Assembly: GCF_958295425.1 (NCBI RefSeq)
Contig: NC_081147.1
Span: 228,690-292,689, forward strand
From: Solea solea
Taxonomy: Eukaryota > Chordata > Actinopteri > Pleuronectiformes > Soleidae
Direction of reading: 5' to 3'
DNA length: 64,000 nt
Below the pieces are notes generated by a model. The model saw nothing but the letters and a program-made list of their open reading frames with translations. It was not told where the DNA came from and searched no databases. The translations under genes and the position numbers were made by a program. The stretch's first letter is position 1, and the number at the start of each line of letters is the position of its first letter. This document shows, piece by piece, positions 21,081 through 31,860 of the stretch.

Positions 21081-23480
21081 AATAACTAGTACCGCGCGCG
21101 GTTCTGAACGGGTTCGAGCCGACCCACGCGGGTCGCCGTGTGCCACGGCTCCCCGCGTGCCTCGCGCTCTCACCCGTTCATTCACCGCGCGCGGTACTAG
21201 TTATTTTCAGTACTAGTTATTTTCAGCGGCGTCCCCGCGCATGTCGTTCCAAATTTCGAGGGGGATCAGGCAAAGTTATAGGGCACTTCCTGTTTAAAAT
21301 GGCAGACTTCCTGTTCGGTCAAGTGCGTGTCCGTAAACGTGTTCAGGGAACTTCCCTTGTCTTACATATCAAGTTTTGTGCAGATCGGACAATCTTAGAG
21401 TTGACTTCCTGTTTCGAGCATTCCACTTCCTGTTGGGAGGTCATCTCTTGCAGACATGCTCAGGACAGGTCCCTGGTGTCACATAAAATGTTTCGTGCAA
21501 ATCGGACAACGTACGGCAAAGTTAGAGGGCACTTCCTGTTTAAAATGGCCAACTTCCTGTTCGTCTCCGTAAACGTGTTCAGGGAAGTTCCCTTGTCTTA
21601 CATATCAAGTTTTGTTCAGATCGGACAATGTAAGACTTTACTTCCTGTTTCGGGCGTTCCACTTCCTGTAGGGAGGTGACCTTTTACGGACATGCTCAGG
21701 ACAGGTCCCTTAACTCACATATAAGGTTTTGTGCAGATCGGACAACGTACGGCAAAGTTAGAGGGCACTTCCTGTTTAAAATGGCCGACTTCCTGTTCGG
21801 TCAACGGCGTCTCCGTAAACATGTTCAGGGAAGGTCCAGTAACTCACATATCTAGTTTCGTGTCAATCGGACAATGTAATACTTTACTTCCTGTTTCGGG
21901 CGTTCCACTTCCTGTAGGGAGGTGACCTTTTACGGACATGTTGAGGAAGGGTCTGGGGTCCCACATACTAAGTTTTAAGTGGATACAACAATCCCTGTTG
22001 GAGCAGCATCAAAAACTATAAATGTAATTCTGTCTGCTGTCACCAGGGGGCGCTGTATTTGAAAATGAATATTTTCATATAGACGTGTTCAGGGCCGGAC
22101 TGTCATCAATCCTTGCAAGTTTGGTTCAGATCGGACCAGGATTGGCAAAGTTGTAACAGTTTGTTTTTTTAGAATTTTCTACCACCACCAGGAGGCGCTG
22201 TTTTCAAAATGTACCATTTCAGCAACATAGTCGTCTTCAGCAACTAACCATCATCAACTATAGCAAGTTTGGTTGGGATCAGACCTTCCATCGCGAAGTT
22301 ATAAGAGTTTCATTGTCTGTTATGAAAAATTATTATTATCTCCAATTTTGGCGCCCCCTATCTCGTACGCCATACAATATTTTAAAAAGCTTTTGATAAC
22401 TTTTGATGCTCAACTCGTCCACATTGATCTCACCAAGTTTGAAGGTGATCGCACAAAAGCTCTAGGAGGAGATAATTGAAATACAAGCTGTCATATTGTC
22501 TGCTGTCACCAGGGGGCGCTGTTTTCGAAATTTAATATTTTCATATAGACGTCTTTAGGGCCGGACTATCATCAATCCTAGCAAGTTTGGTTCAGATCGG
22601 ACCAGGATTCACGAAGTTGTAGCAGTTTGATTTTTTGTCCCAAAAATCCGACTTTGCGTCATTGCCATGGCAACACCGTTAAACGATTTGTCGTCATATT
22701 GATCACGCATCATCTACCATGTGTTTTGACTGTTGTCACCAATTTTGAGTGCAGCACGATTATCTGTGTAAAAGTTATTCCCGAAATCGTAAAAAAACTT
22801 TTTTTTTGTGTATTTTCTTTCACCACAAGGAGGCGCTGTTTTCAAACTTCACCGTTTTTTCATAGACGTCTTCAGCCATGGCCCATCATCAATCATAGCA
22901 AGTTTGGTTCGGATCGGACCTTCCATCGCAAAGTTATAAGAGTTTTTTTTTTCTGATGCGAAACATCAGAATCATCACGAACTTTGCCGCCCCCTATCTC
23001 GTGCGCCATGCGACATTTGAAAAAAATTTTGATACCGTGAGCTCCTCAACTGGTCCACAGGGACCTCACCAAGTTTGAAGGTGATCGCACGAAAACTCTA
23101 GGAGGAGTTAGTTCAAATACCATTGCTGCGAATTCGCCAAAATCGCCAAAAAATGGCCAATCAACTCAAGATGGCGGATTTCCTGTTGGGTTTGGATCAT
23201 GGTCATAATGTAATTTTTTCTTCATCCTGACCCACTACACATGTGTACCGAATTTCTTGCATGTGCGATATTTGTGTTGGTCATGGTGAATTTGGACAGG
23301 TGGCGCCGCACTTATTGGCCCCTCCCACATTCAATTTTCGACGCACATTCCTCGAACCTTTTTCAGACGTAAATTTACACCAGGATTGATGCGGTCACAA
23401 AAATTGGTGAGTTTTGGGGTATGGGAAAGGCCTCAAAAAGGCAATTCATTTGGGGGAATAATAAGAATAATAATAATAAA
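21081..23480 (+). repeat. Array unit 3 (three subrepeats)
   Basis: 2400 bp. Subrepeats near 21285, 21530 and 21766. CTCF-like sites at 22041-22054 and 22507-22520. A short deletion after the hairpin removes part of the gggcaacgtatggc segment. Confidence 0.9.
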
Positions 23481-26127
23481 AATAACTAGTACCGCGCGCG
23501 GTTCTGAACGGGTTCGAGCCGACCCACGCGGGTCGCCGTGTGCCACGGCTCCCCGCGTGCCTCGCGCTCTCACCCGTTCATTCACCGCGCGCGGTACTAG
23601 TTATTTTCAGTACTAGTTATTTTCAGCGGCGTCCCCGTGCATGTCGATCCAAATTTCGGGGGGGATCGCGGCAACGTATGGCAAAGTTATAGGGCACTTC
23701 CTGTTAAAAATGGCCGACTTCCTGTTCAGTCAAATGCGCGTCCGTAAACGTGTTCAGGGAAGTTCCCTTGTCTTACATATCAAGTTTTATTCAGATCGGA
23801 CAATCTTAGAGTTTACTTCCTGTTTCGGGCATTCCACTTCCTGTAGGGAGGTGACCTTTTACGGACATGCTCAGGACAGGTCCCTGGTGTCACATATAAG
23901 ATTTTGTGCAAATCGGACAACGTACGGCAAAGTTAGAGGGCACTTCCTGTTTAAAATGGCCGACTTCCTGTTCGTCTCCGGAAACATGTTCAGGGAAGGT
24001 CCCGTAACTCACATATCTAGTTTCGTGTCAATCGGACAATGTAAGACTTTACTTCCTGTTTCGGGTGTTCCACTTCCTGTAGGGAGGTGACCTTTTACGG
24101 ACATGCTCAGGACAGGTCCCTGGTGTCACATAAAAGGTTTCGTGCAAATCGGACAACGTACGGCAAAGTTAGAGGGCACTTCCTGTTTAAAATCGCCAAC
24201 TTCCTGTTCGTCTCCGTAAACGTGTTCAGGGAAGTTCCCTTGTCTTACATATCAAGTTTTGTTCAGATTGGACAATGTAAGACTTTACTTCCTGTTTCGG
24301 GCGTTCCACTTCCTGTAGGGAGGTGACCTTTTACGGACATGCTCAGGACAGGTCCCTGGTGTCACATATAAGGTTTTGTGCAGATCGGACAACGTACGGC
24401 AAAGTTAGAGGGCACTTCCTGTTTAAAATGGCCGACTTCCTGTTCGGTCAACGGCGTCTCCGTTAACATGTTCAGGGAAGGTCCAGTAACTCACATATCT
24501 AGTTTCGTGTCAATCGGACAATGTAAGACTTTACTTCCTGTTTCGGGCGTTCCACTTCCTGTAGGGAGGTGACCTTTTACGGACATGTTGAGGAAGGGTC
24601 TGGGGTCCCACATACTAAGTTTCAAGTGGATACAACAATCCCTGTTGGAGCAGCATCAAAAACTATAAATGTAATTCTGTCTGCTGTCACCAGGGGGCGC
24701 TGTATTTCAAAATGAATATTTTCATATAGACGTGTTCAGGGCCGGACTGTCATCAATCCTTGCAAGTTTGGTTCAGATCGGACCAGGATTGGCAAAGTTG
24801 TAACAGTTTGTTTTTTTAGAATTTTCTACCACCACCAGGAGGTGCTATTTTCAAAATGTACCGTTTCAGCAACATAGTCGTCTTCAGCAACTAACCATCA
24901 TCAACTATAGCAAGTTTGGTTGGGATCAGATCTTCCATCGCGAAGTTATAAGAGTTTCATTGTCTGTTGTGAAAAATTATTATTATCTCCAATTTTGGCG
25001 CCCCCTATCTCCTACGCCATACAATATTTTAAAAAGCTTTTGATAACTTTTGATGCTCAACTCGTCCACATTGATCTCACCAAGTTTGAAGGTGATCGCA
25101 CAAAAGCTCTAGGAGGAGATAATTGAAATACAAGCTGTCATATTGTCTGCTGTCACCAGGGGGCGCTGTTTTCGAAATTGGATATTTTCATATAGACGTC
25201 TTTAGGGCCGGACTGTCATCAATCCTAGCAAGTTTGGTTCAGATCGGACCAGGATTCGCGAAGTTGTAGCAGTTTGATTTTTTGTCCCAAAAATCCGACT
25301 TTGCGTCGTTGCCATGGCAACACCGTTAAACGATTTGTCGTCATATTGATCACGCATCATCTACCATGTGTCTTGACTGTTGTCACCAATTTTGAGTGCG
25401 GTACGATTATCTGTGTAAAAGTTATTCCCGAAATTGTAAAAAAACTTTTTTTTTGTGTATTTTCTTTCACCACAAGGAGGCGCTGTTTTCAAACTTCACC
25501 GTTTTTTCATAGACGTCTTCAGCCATGGCCCATCATCAATGGTAGCAAGTTTGGTTCGGATCGGACCTTCCATCGCAAAGTTATAAGAGTTTTGTTTTTC
25601 TGATGCGAAACATCAGAATCATCACGAACTTTGCCGCCCCCTATCTCGTGCGCCATGCGACATTTGAAAAAACTTTTGATATCGTGAGCTCCTCAACTGG
25701 TCCACAGGGACCTCACCAAGTTTGAAGGTGATCGCACGAAAACTCTAGGAGGAGTTAGTTCAAATACCATTGCTGCGAATTCGCCAAAATCGCCCAAAAA
25801 TGGCCAATCAACCCAAGATGGCGGACTTCCTGTAGGTTTCACGGGAAAGTCGTCATCGACTTTTTTGACCGTCCCCACCTAATGAACGTGTGTACCAAGT
25901 TTCGTTCACGTACGTTAAACCCGACATGAGTTGACCTAATAGAAGTTTTTTGCGTGACTTTTTAGCCCCTCCCACTTCCAATTTTCCACGCATTTTCCCC
26001 GAACGACTTTCAGACGTAAATTTACACCAGGATTGATGCGGTCACAAAAATCTGTGAGTTTTGGGGTATGGGAAAGGCCTCAAAAATGCGATTTACTTTT
26101 AGGAATAATAATAATAATAATAATAAT
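23481..26127 (+). repeat. Array unit 4 (four subrepeats, divergent 3' end)
   Basis: 2647 bp. Subrepeats near 23694, 23939, 24176 and 24412. CTCF-like sites at 24688-24701 and 25154-25167. From about 25826 to 26000 the sequence differs from the other units (gtttcacgggaaagtcgtca instead of gggtttggatcatggtcata), so this copy comes from a different variant or arose by recombination. Confidence 0.9.
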
Positions 26128-28665
26128 AATAACTAGTACCGCGCGCGGTTCTGAACGGGTTCGAGCCGACCCACGCGGGTCGCCGTGTGCCACGGCTCCC
26201 CGCGTGCCTCGCACTCTCACCCGTTCATTCACCGCGCGCGGTACTAGTTATTTTCAGTACTAGTTATTTTCAGCGGCGTCCCTGCGCATGTCGTTCCAAA
26301 TTTCGAGGGGGATCGGGCAACGTATGACAAAGTTATAGGGCACTTCCTGTTTAAAATGGCAGACTTCCTGTTCGGTCAAGTGCGTGTACGTAAACGTGTT
26401 CAGGGAACTTCCCTTGTCTTACATATCAAGTTTTGTGCAGATCGGATAATCTTAGAGTTTACTTCCTGTTTCGGGCATTCCACTTCCTGTTGGGAGGTCA
26501 TCTCTTGCAGACATGCTCAGGACAGGTCCCTGGTGTCACATAAAAGGTTTCGTGCAAATCGGACAACGTACGGCAAAGTTAGAGGGCACTTCCTGTTTAA
26601 AATCGCCAACTTCCTGTTCGTCTCCATAAACGTGTTCAGGGAAGTTCCCTTGTCTTACATATCAAGTTTTGTTCAAATCGGACAATGTAAGACTTTACTT
26701 CCTGTTTCGGGCGTTCCACTTCCTGTAGGGAGGTGACCTTTTACGGACATGCTCAGGACAGGTCCCTGGTGTCACATATAAGGTTTTGTGCAGATCGGAC
26801 AACGTACGGCAAAGTTAGAGGGCACTTCCTGTTTAAAATGGCCGACTTCCTGTTCGGTCAACGGCGTCTCCGGAAACATGTTCAGGGAAGGTCCAGTAAC
26901 TCACATATCTAGTTTCGTGTCAATCGGTCAATGTAAGATTTTACTTCCTGTTTCGGGCGTTCCACTTCCTGTAGGGAGGTGACCTTTTACGGACATGTTG
27001 AGGAAGGGTCTGGGGTCCCACATACTAAGTTTCAAGTGGATACAACAATCCCTGTTGGAGCAGCATCAAAAACTATAAATGTAATTCTGTCTGCTGTCAC
27101 CAGGGGGCGCTGTATTTGAAAATGAATATTTTCATATAGACGTGTTCAGGGCCGGACTGTCATCAATCCTTGCAAGTTTGGTTCAGATCGGACCAGGATT
27201 GGCAAAGTTGTAACAGTTTGTTTTTTTAGAATTTTCTACCACCACCAGGAGGTGCTGTTTTCAAAATGTACCGTTTCAGCAACATAGTCGTCTTCAGCAA
27301 CTAACCAGCATCAACTATAGCAAGTTTGGTTGGGATCAGACCTTCCATCGCGAAGTTATAAGAGTTTCATTGTCTGTTATGAAAAATTATTATTATCTCC
27401 AATTTTGGCGCCCCCTATCTCGTACGCCATACAATATTTTAAAAAGCTTTCGATAACTTTTGATGCTCAACTCGTCCACATTGATCTCACCAAGTTTGAA
27501 GGTGATCGCACAAAAGCTCTAGGAGGAGATAATTGAAATACAAGCTGTCATATTGTCTGCTGTCACCAGGGGGCGCTGTTTTCGAAATTTAATATTTTCA
27601 TATAGACGTCTTTAGGGCCGGACTATCATCAATCCTAGCAAGTTTGGTTCAGATCGGACCAGGATTCACGAAGTTGTAGCAGTTTGATTTTTTGTCCCAA
27701 AAATCCGACTTTGCGTCGTTGCCATGGCAACACCGTTAAACGATTTGTTGTCATATTGATCACGCATCATCTACCATGTGTTTTGACTGTTGTCACCAAT
27801 TTTCAGTGCGGTACGATTATCTGTGTAAAAGTTATTCCCGAAATTGTAAAAAAACTTTTTTTTTGTGTATTTTCTTTCACCACAAGGAGGCGCTGTTTTC
27901 AAACTTCACCGTTTTTTCATAGACGTCTTCAGCCATGGCCCATCATCAATGGTAGCAAGTTTGGTTCGGATCGGACCTTCCATCGCAAAGTTATAAGAGT
28001 TTTGTTTTTCTGATGCGAAACATCAGAATCATCACGAACTTTGCCGCCCCCTATCTCGTGCGCCGTGCGACATTTGAAAAAAATTTTGATACCGTGAGCT
28101 CCTCAACTGGTCCACAGGGACCTCACCAAGTTTGAAGGTGATCGCACGAAAACTCTAGGAGGAGTTAGTTCAAATACCATTGCTGCGAATTCGCCAAAAT
28201 CGCCAAAAAATGGCCAATCAACGCAAGATGGCGGATTTCCTGTTGGGTTTGGATCATGGTCATAATGTAATTTTTTCTTCATCCTGACCCACTACACATG
28301 TGTACCGAATTTCGTGCATGTGCGATATTTGTGTTGGTCATGGTGAATTTGGACAGGTGGCGCCGCACTTATTGGCCCCTCCCACATTCAATTTTCGACG
28401 CACATTCCCCGAACCTTTTTCAGACGTAAATTTACACCACGATTGATGCGGTCACAAAAATCTGTGAGTTTTGGGGTATGGGAAAGGCCTCAAAAACGCG
28501 ATTTACTTTAAGGAATAATAAGAATAATAATAATAATAATAATAATAATCCTTCCAGTTTCAATAGGGTTCTTGCAACCTTGTTGCTCGAACCCTAATAA
28601 TCCTTCCAGTTTCAATAGGGTTCTTGCAACCTTGTTGCTCGAACCCTAATAATAATAATAATAAA
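26128..28665 (+). repeat. Array unit 5 (three subrepeats, duplicated terminus)
   Basis: 2538 bp. Subrepeats near 26341, 26584 and 26820. CTCF-like sites at 27098-27111 and 27564-27577. It ends with two copies of a terminus-like block (gggttcttgcaaccttgttg then ctcgaaccc) at about 28548-28650, itself a small hairpin. Confidence 0.9.
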
Positions 28666-31205
28666 AATAACTAGTACCGCGCGCGGTTCTGAACGGGTTC
28701 GAGCCGACCCACGCGGGTCGCCGTGTGCCACGGCTCCCCGCGTGCCTCGCGCTCTCACCCGTTCATTCACCGCGCGCGGTACTAGTTATTTCCAGTACTA
28801 GTTATTTTCAGTACTAGTTATTTTCAGCGGCGTCCCCACGCATGTCGATCCAAATTTCGGGGGGGATCGGGCAACGTATGGCAAATTTATAGGGCACTTC
28901 CTGTTTAAAATGGCAGACTTCCTGTTCGGTCAAGTGCGTGTCCGTAAACGTGTTCAGGGAACTTCCCTTGTCTTACATATCAAGTTTTGTGCAGATCGGA
29001 TAATCTTAGAGTTTACTTCCTGTTTCGGACATTCCACTTCCTGTTAGGAGGTCATCTCTTGCAGACATGCTCAGGACAGGTCCCTGGTGTCACATAAAAT
29101 GTTTCGTGCAAATCGGACAACGTACGGCAAAGTTAGAGGGCACTTCCTGTTTAAAATGGCCGACTTCCTGTTTGTCTCCGGCAACATGTTCAGGGAAGGT
29201 CCGGTAACTCACATATCTAGTTTCGTGTCAATCGGACAATGTAAGACTTTACTTCCTGTTTCGGGCGTTCCACTTCCTGTAGGGAGGTGACCTTTTACGG
29301 ACATGCTCAGGACAGGTCCCTGGTGTCACATATAAGGTTTTGTGCAGATCGGACAATATACGGCAAAGTTAGAAGGCACTTCCTGTTTAAAATGGCCGAC
29401 TTCCTGTTCGGTCAACGGCGTCTCCGTAAACATATTCAGGGAAGGTCCCGTAACTCACATATAAGGTTTCGTGCAAATCGGACAACGTACGGCAAAGTTA
29501 GAGGGCACTTCCTGTTTAAAATGGCCGACTTCCTGTTCGGTCAACGGCGTCTCCGTAAGCATGTTCAGGGAAGGTCCAGTAACTCACATATCTAGTTTCG
29601 TGTCAATCGGACAATGTAAGACTTTACTTCCTGTTTCGGGCGTTCCACTTCCTGTAGGGAGGTGACCTTTTACGGACATGTTGAGGAAGGGTCTGGGTTT
29701 CCCACATACTAAGTTTCAAGTGGATACAACAATCCCTGTTGGAGCAGCATCAAAAACTATAAATGTAATTCTGTCTGCTGTCACCAGGGGGCGCTGTATT
29801 TGAAAATGAATATTTTCATATAGACGTGTTCAGGGCCGGACTGTCATCAATCCTTGCAAGTTTGGTTCAGATCGGACCAGGATTGGCAAAGTTGTAACAG
29901 TTTGTTTTTTTAGAATTTTCTACCACCACCAGGAGGCGCTGTTTTCAAAATGTACCGTTTCAGCAACATAGTCGTCTTCAGCAACTAACCATCATCAACT
30001 ATAGCAAGTTTGGTTGGGATCAGACCTTCCATCGCGAAGTTATAAGAGTTTCATTGTCTGTTATGAGAAATTATTATTATCTCCAATTTTGGCGCCCCCT
30101 ATCTCGTACGCCATACAATATTTTAAAAAGCTTTTGATAACTTTTGATGCTCAACTCGTCCACATTGATCTCACCAAGTTTGAAGGTGATCGCACAAAAG
30201 CTCTAGGAGGAGATAATTGAAATACAAGCTGTCATATTGTCTGCTGTCACCAGGGGGCGCTGTTTTCAAAATTTAATATTTTCATATAGACGTCTTTAGG
30301 GCCGGACAATCATCAATCCTAGCAAGTTTGGTTCAGATCGGACCAGGATTCGCGAAGTTGTAGCAGTTTGATTTTTTGTCCCAAAAATCCGACTTTGCGT
30401 CGTTGCCATGGTAACACCGTTAAACGATTTGTCGTCATATTGATCACGCATCATCTACCATGTGTTTTGACTGTTGTCACCAATTTTGAGTGCGATACGA
30501 TTATCTGTGTAAAAGTTATTCCCGAAATCGTAAAAAAACTTTTTTTGTGTGTATTTTCTTTCACCACAAGGAGGCGCTGTTTTCAAACTTCACCGTTTTT
30601 TCATAGACGTCTTCAGCCATGGCCCATCATCAATCATAGCAAGTTTGGTTCGGATCGGACCTTCCATCGCAAAGTTATAAGAGTTTTGTTTTTCTGATGC
30701 GAAACATCAGAATCATCACGAACTTTGCCGCCCCCTATCTCGTGCGCCGTGCGACATTTGAAAAAACTTTTGATACCGTGAGCTCCTCAACTGGTCCACA
30801 GGGACCTCACCAAGTTTGAAGGTGATCGCACGAAAACTCTAGGAGGAGTTAGTTCAAATACCATTGCTGCGAATTCGCCAAAATCGCCAAAAAATCGCCA
30901 ATCAACCCAAGATGGCGGATTTCCTGTTGGGTTTGGATCATGGTCATAATGTAATTTTTTCTTCATCCTGACCCACTACACATGTGTACCGAATTTCGTG
31001 CATGTGCGATATTTGTGTTGGTCATGGTGAATTTGGACAGGTGGCGCCGCACTTATTGGCCCCTCCCACATTCAATTTTCGACGCACATTCCCCGAATCT
31101 TTTTCAGACGTAAATTTACACCAGGATTGATGCGGTCACAAAAATTGGTGAGTTTTGGGGTATGGGAAAGGCCTCAAAAAGGCAATTCATTTGGGGGAAT
31201 AATAA

Positions 31206-31236
<31 letters not shown>

Positions 31237-31290
31237 CCTTCCAGTTTCAATAGGGTTCTTGCAACCTTGTTGCTCGAACCCTAATAATAA
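28666..31290 (+). repeat. Array unit 6 (last unit, terminal hairpin retained)
   Basis: Subrepeats near 28893, 29138, 29374 and a short one near 29508. CTCF-like sites at 29782-29795 and 30248-30261. It ends with one copy of the gggttcttgcaaccttgttg hairpin at 31252-31282, which probably marks the true end of the ancestral element. The next arap1 exon starts only about 50 bp further on. Confidence 0.9.
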
Positions 31291-31342
31291 TGATGATGAT
31301 AAGAATAAAGATCTCTAGGATAATAACTACTGTAATCTGCAG

Positions 31343-31860
31343 AGACCCCTCAGAAGGTTCACAGGTTGGACCGTTACAAGGAAATAATCCGAAGTCTTCC
31401 TCGAGTCAACAGGACGACTCTGACTGCTCTCATGGGTCACCTGTTCAGGTGAGGCCACACCCACAGACCTGTGGCTGCTCACAGCAGCAGCAGCAGCAGC
31501 GGTTGTCATAGTAATGGCTGTTGTTTGTCGTTGTTAGGGTGCAGAAATGTGCAGACCTGAACCAGATGTGCACCAAGAACCTGTCGCTGCTCTTCGCTCC
31601 CAGTCTCTTCCAGACGGACGGCAAAGGAGAACATGAGGTGAAGATCGTTGAGGATCTGATCGACAACTACCTGTACGTCTTCGATGTGAGTACATCTCCC
31701 AGGTAACCAGGTAACCTGGTAACCTGTAACCACGCCCACACTTCCTGTGTGTTATTCATAAAAAGGCTCAGGTGATATCGACTTGTTTCAGATCGATGAG
31801 GAGCATCAGACTCAGATCGAGCTGGAAATCAGCCTCATCACCACATGGAAGGACACGCAG
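31343..31860 (+). CDS. arap1: ARAP1 RhoGAP domain, C-terminal half
   Basis: Exons 31343-31448, 31538-31685 and 31792-31860. LDRYKEIIRSLPRVNRTTL, LMGHLFRVQK, LNQMCTKNLSLLFAPSLF and VEDLIDNYLYVFD are the B- to G-helix region of RhoGAP domains. The catalytic arginine finger is in the N-terminal half and cannot be checked, because it lies in the missing exons. The acceptor phase of the exon at 31343 requires two bases from an upstream exon that is not in the visible sequence. Confidence 0.93.

Larger units (their letters stand above)
16501..31290 (+). repeat. Tandem array of six 2.2-2.65 kb units within arap1
   Basis: Units: 16501-18924 (5' end cut by the gap), 18925-21080, 21081-23480, 23481-26127, 26128-28665 and 28666-31290. 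They are highly similar, by eye mostly single-base differences. Each begins with a 125-bp hairpin. Next come two to four subrepeats of about 240 bp (cacttcctgtttaaaatggc type), at 19139/19385 in unit 2 and 23694/23939/24176/24412 in unit 4. A block with four ggnggcgctgt segments follows, then gccccctatctcgt segments, aagatggcgg, and an AT-rich taataataa end. Unit lengths differ in steps near 245 bp, as expected from subrepeat number. No conserved coding frame; the 109-residue frame in every unit is explained by copying. Confidence 0.95.

Noticed and set aside
18052..30697. Recurring 109-residue frame (and 64-, 68-, 149-residue frames) in each array unit
   Set aside because: They recur because the DNA is tandemly copied. 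No protein family is recognised, and differences between copies do not favour silent positions as far as can be seen.
16501..31290. CRISPR-like or bacterial repeat array
   Set aside because: Repeats are 2 kb units with nested subrepeats in a vertebrate gene; there are no short direct repeats with unique spacers.
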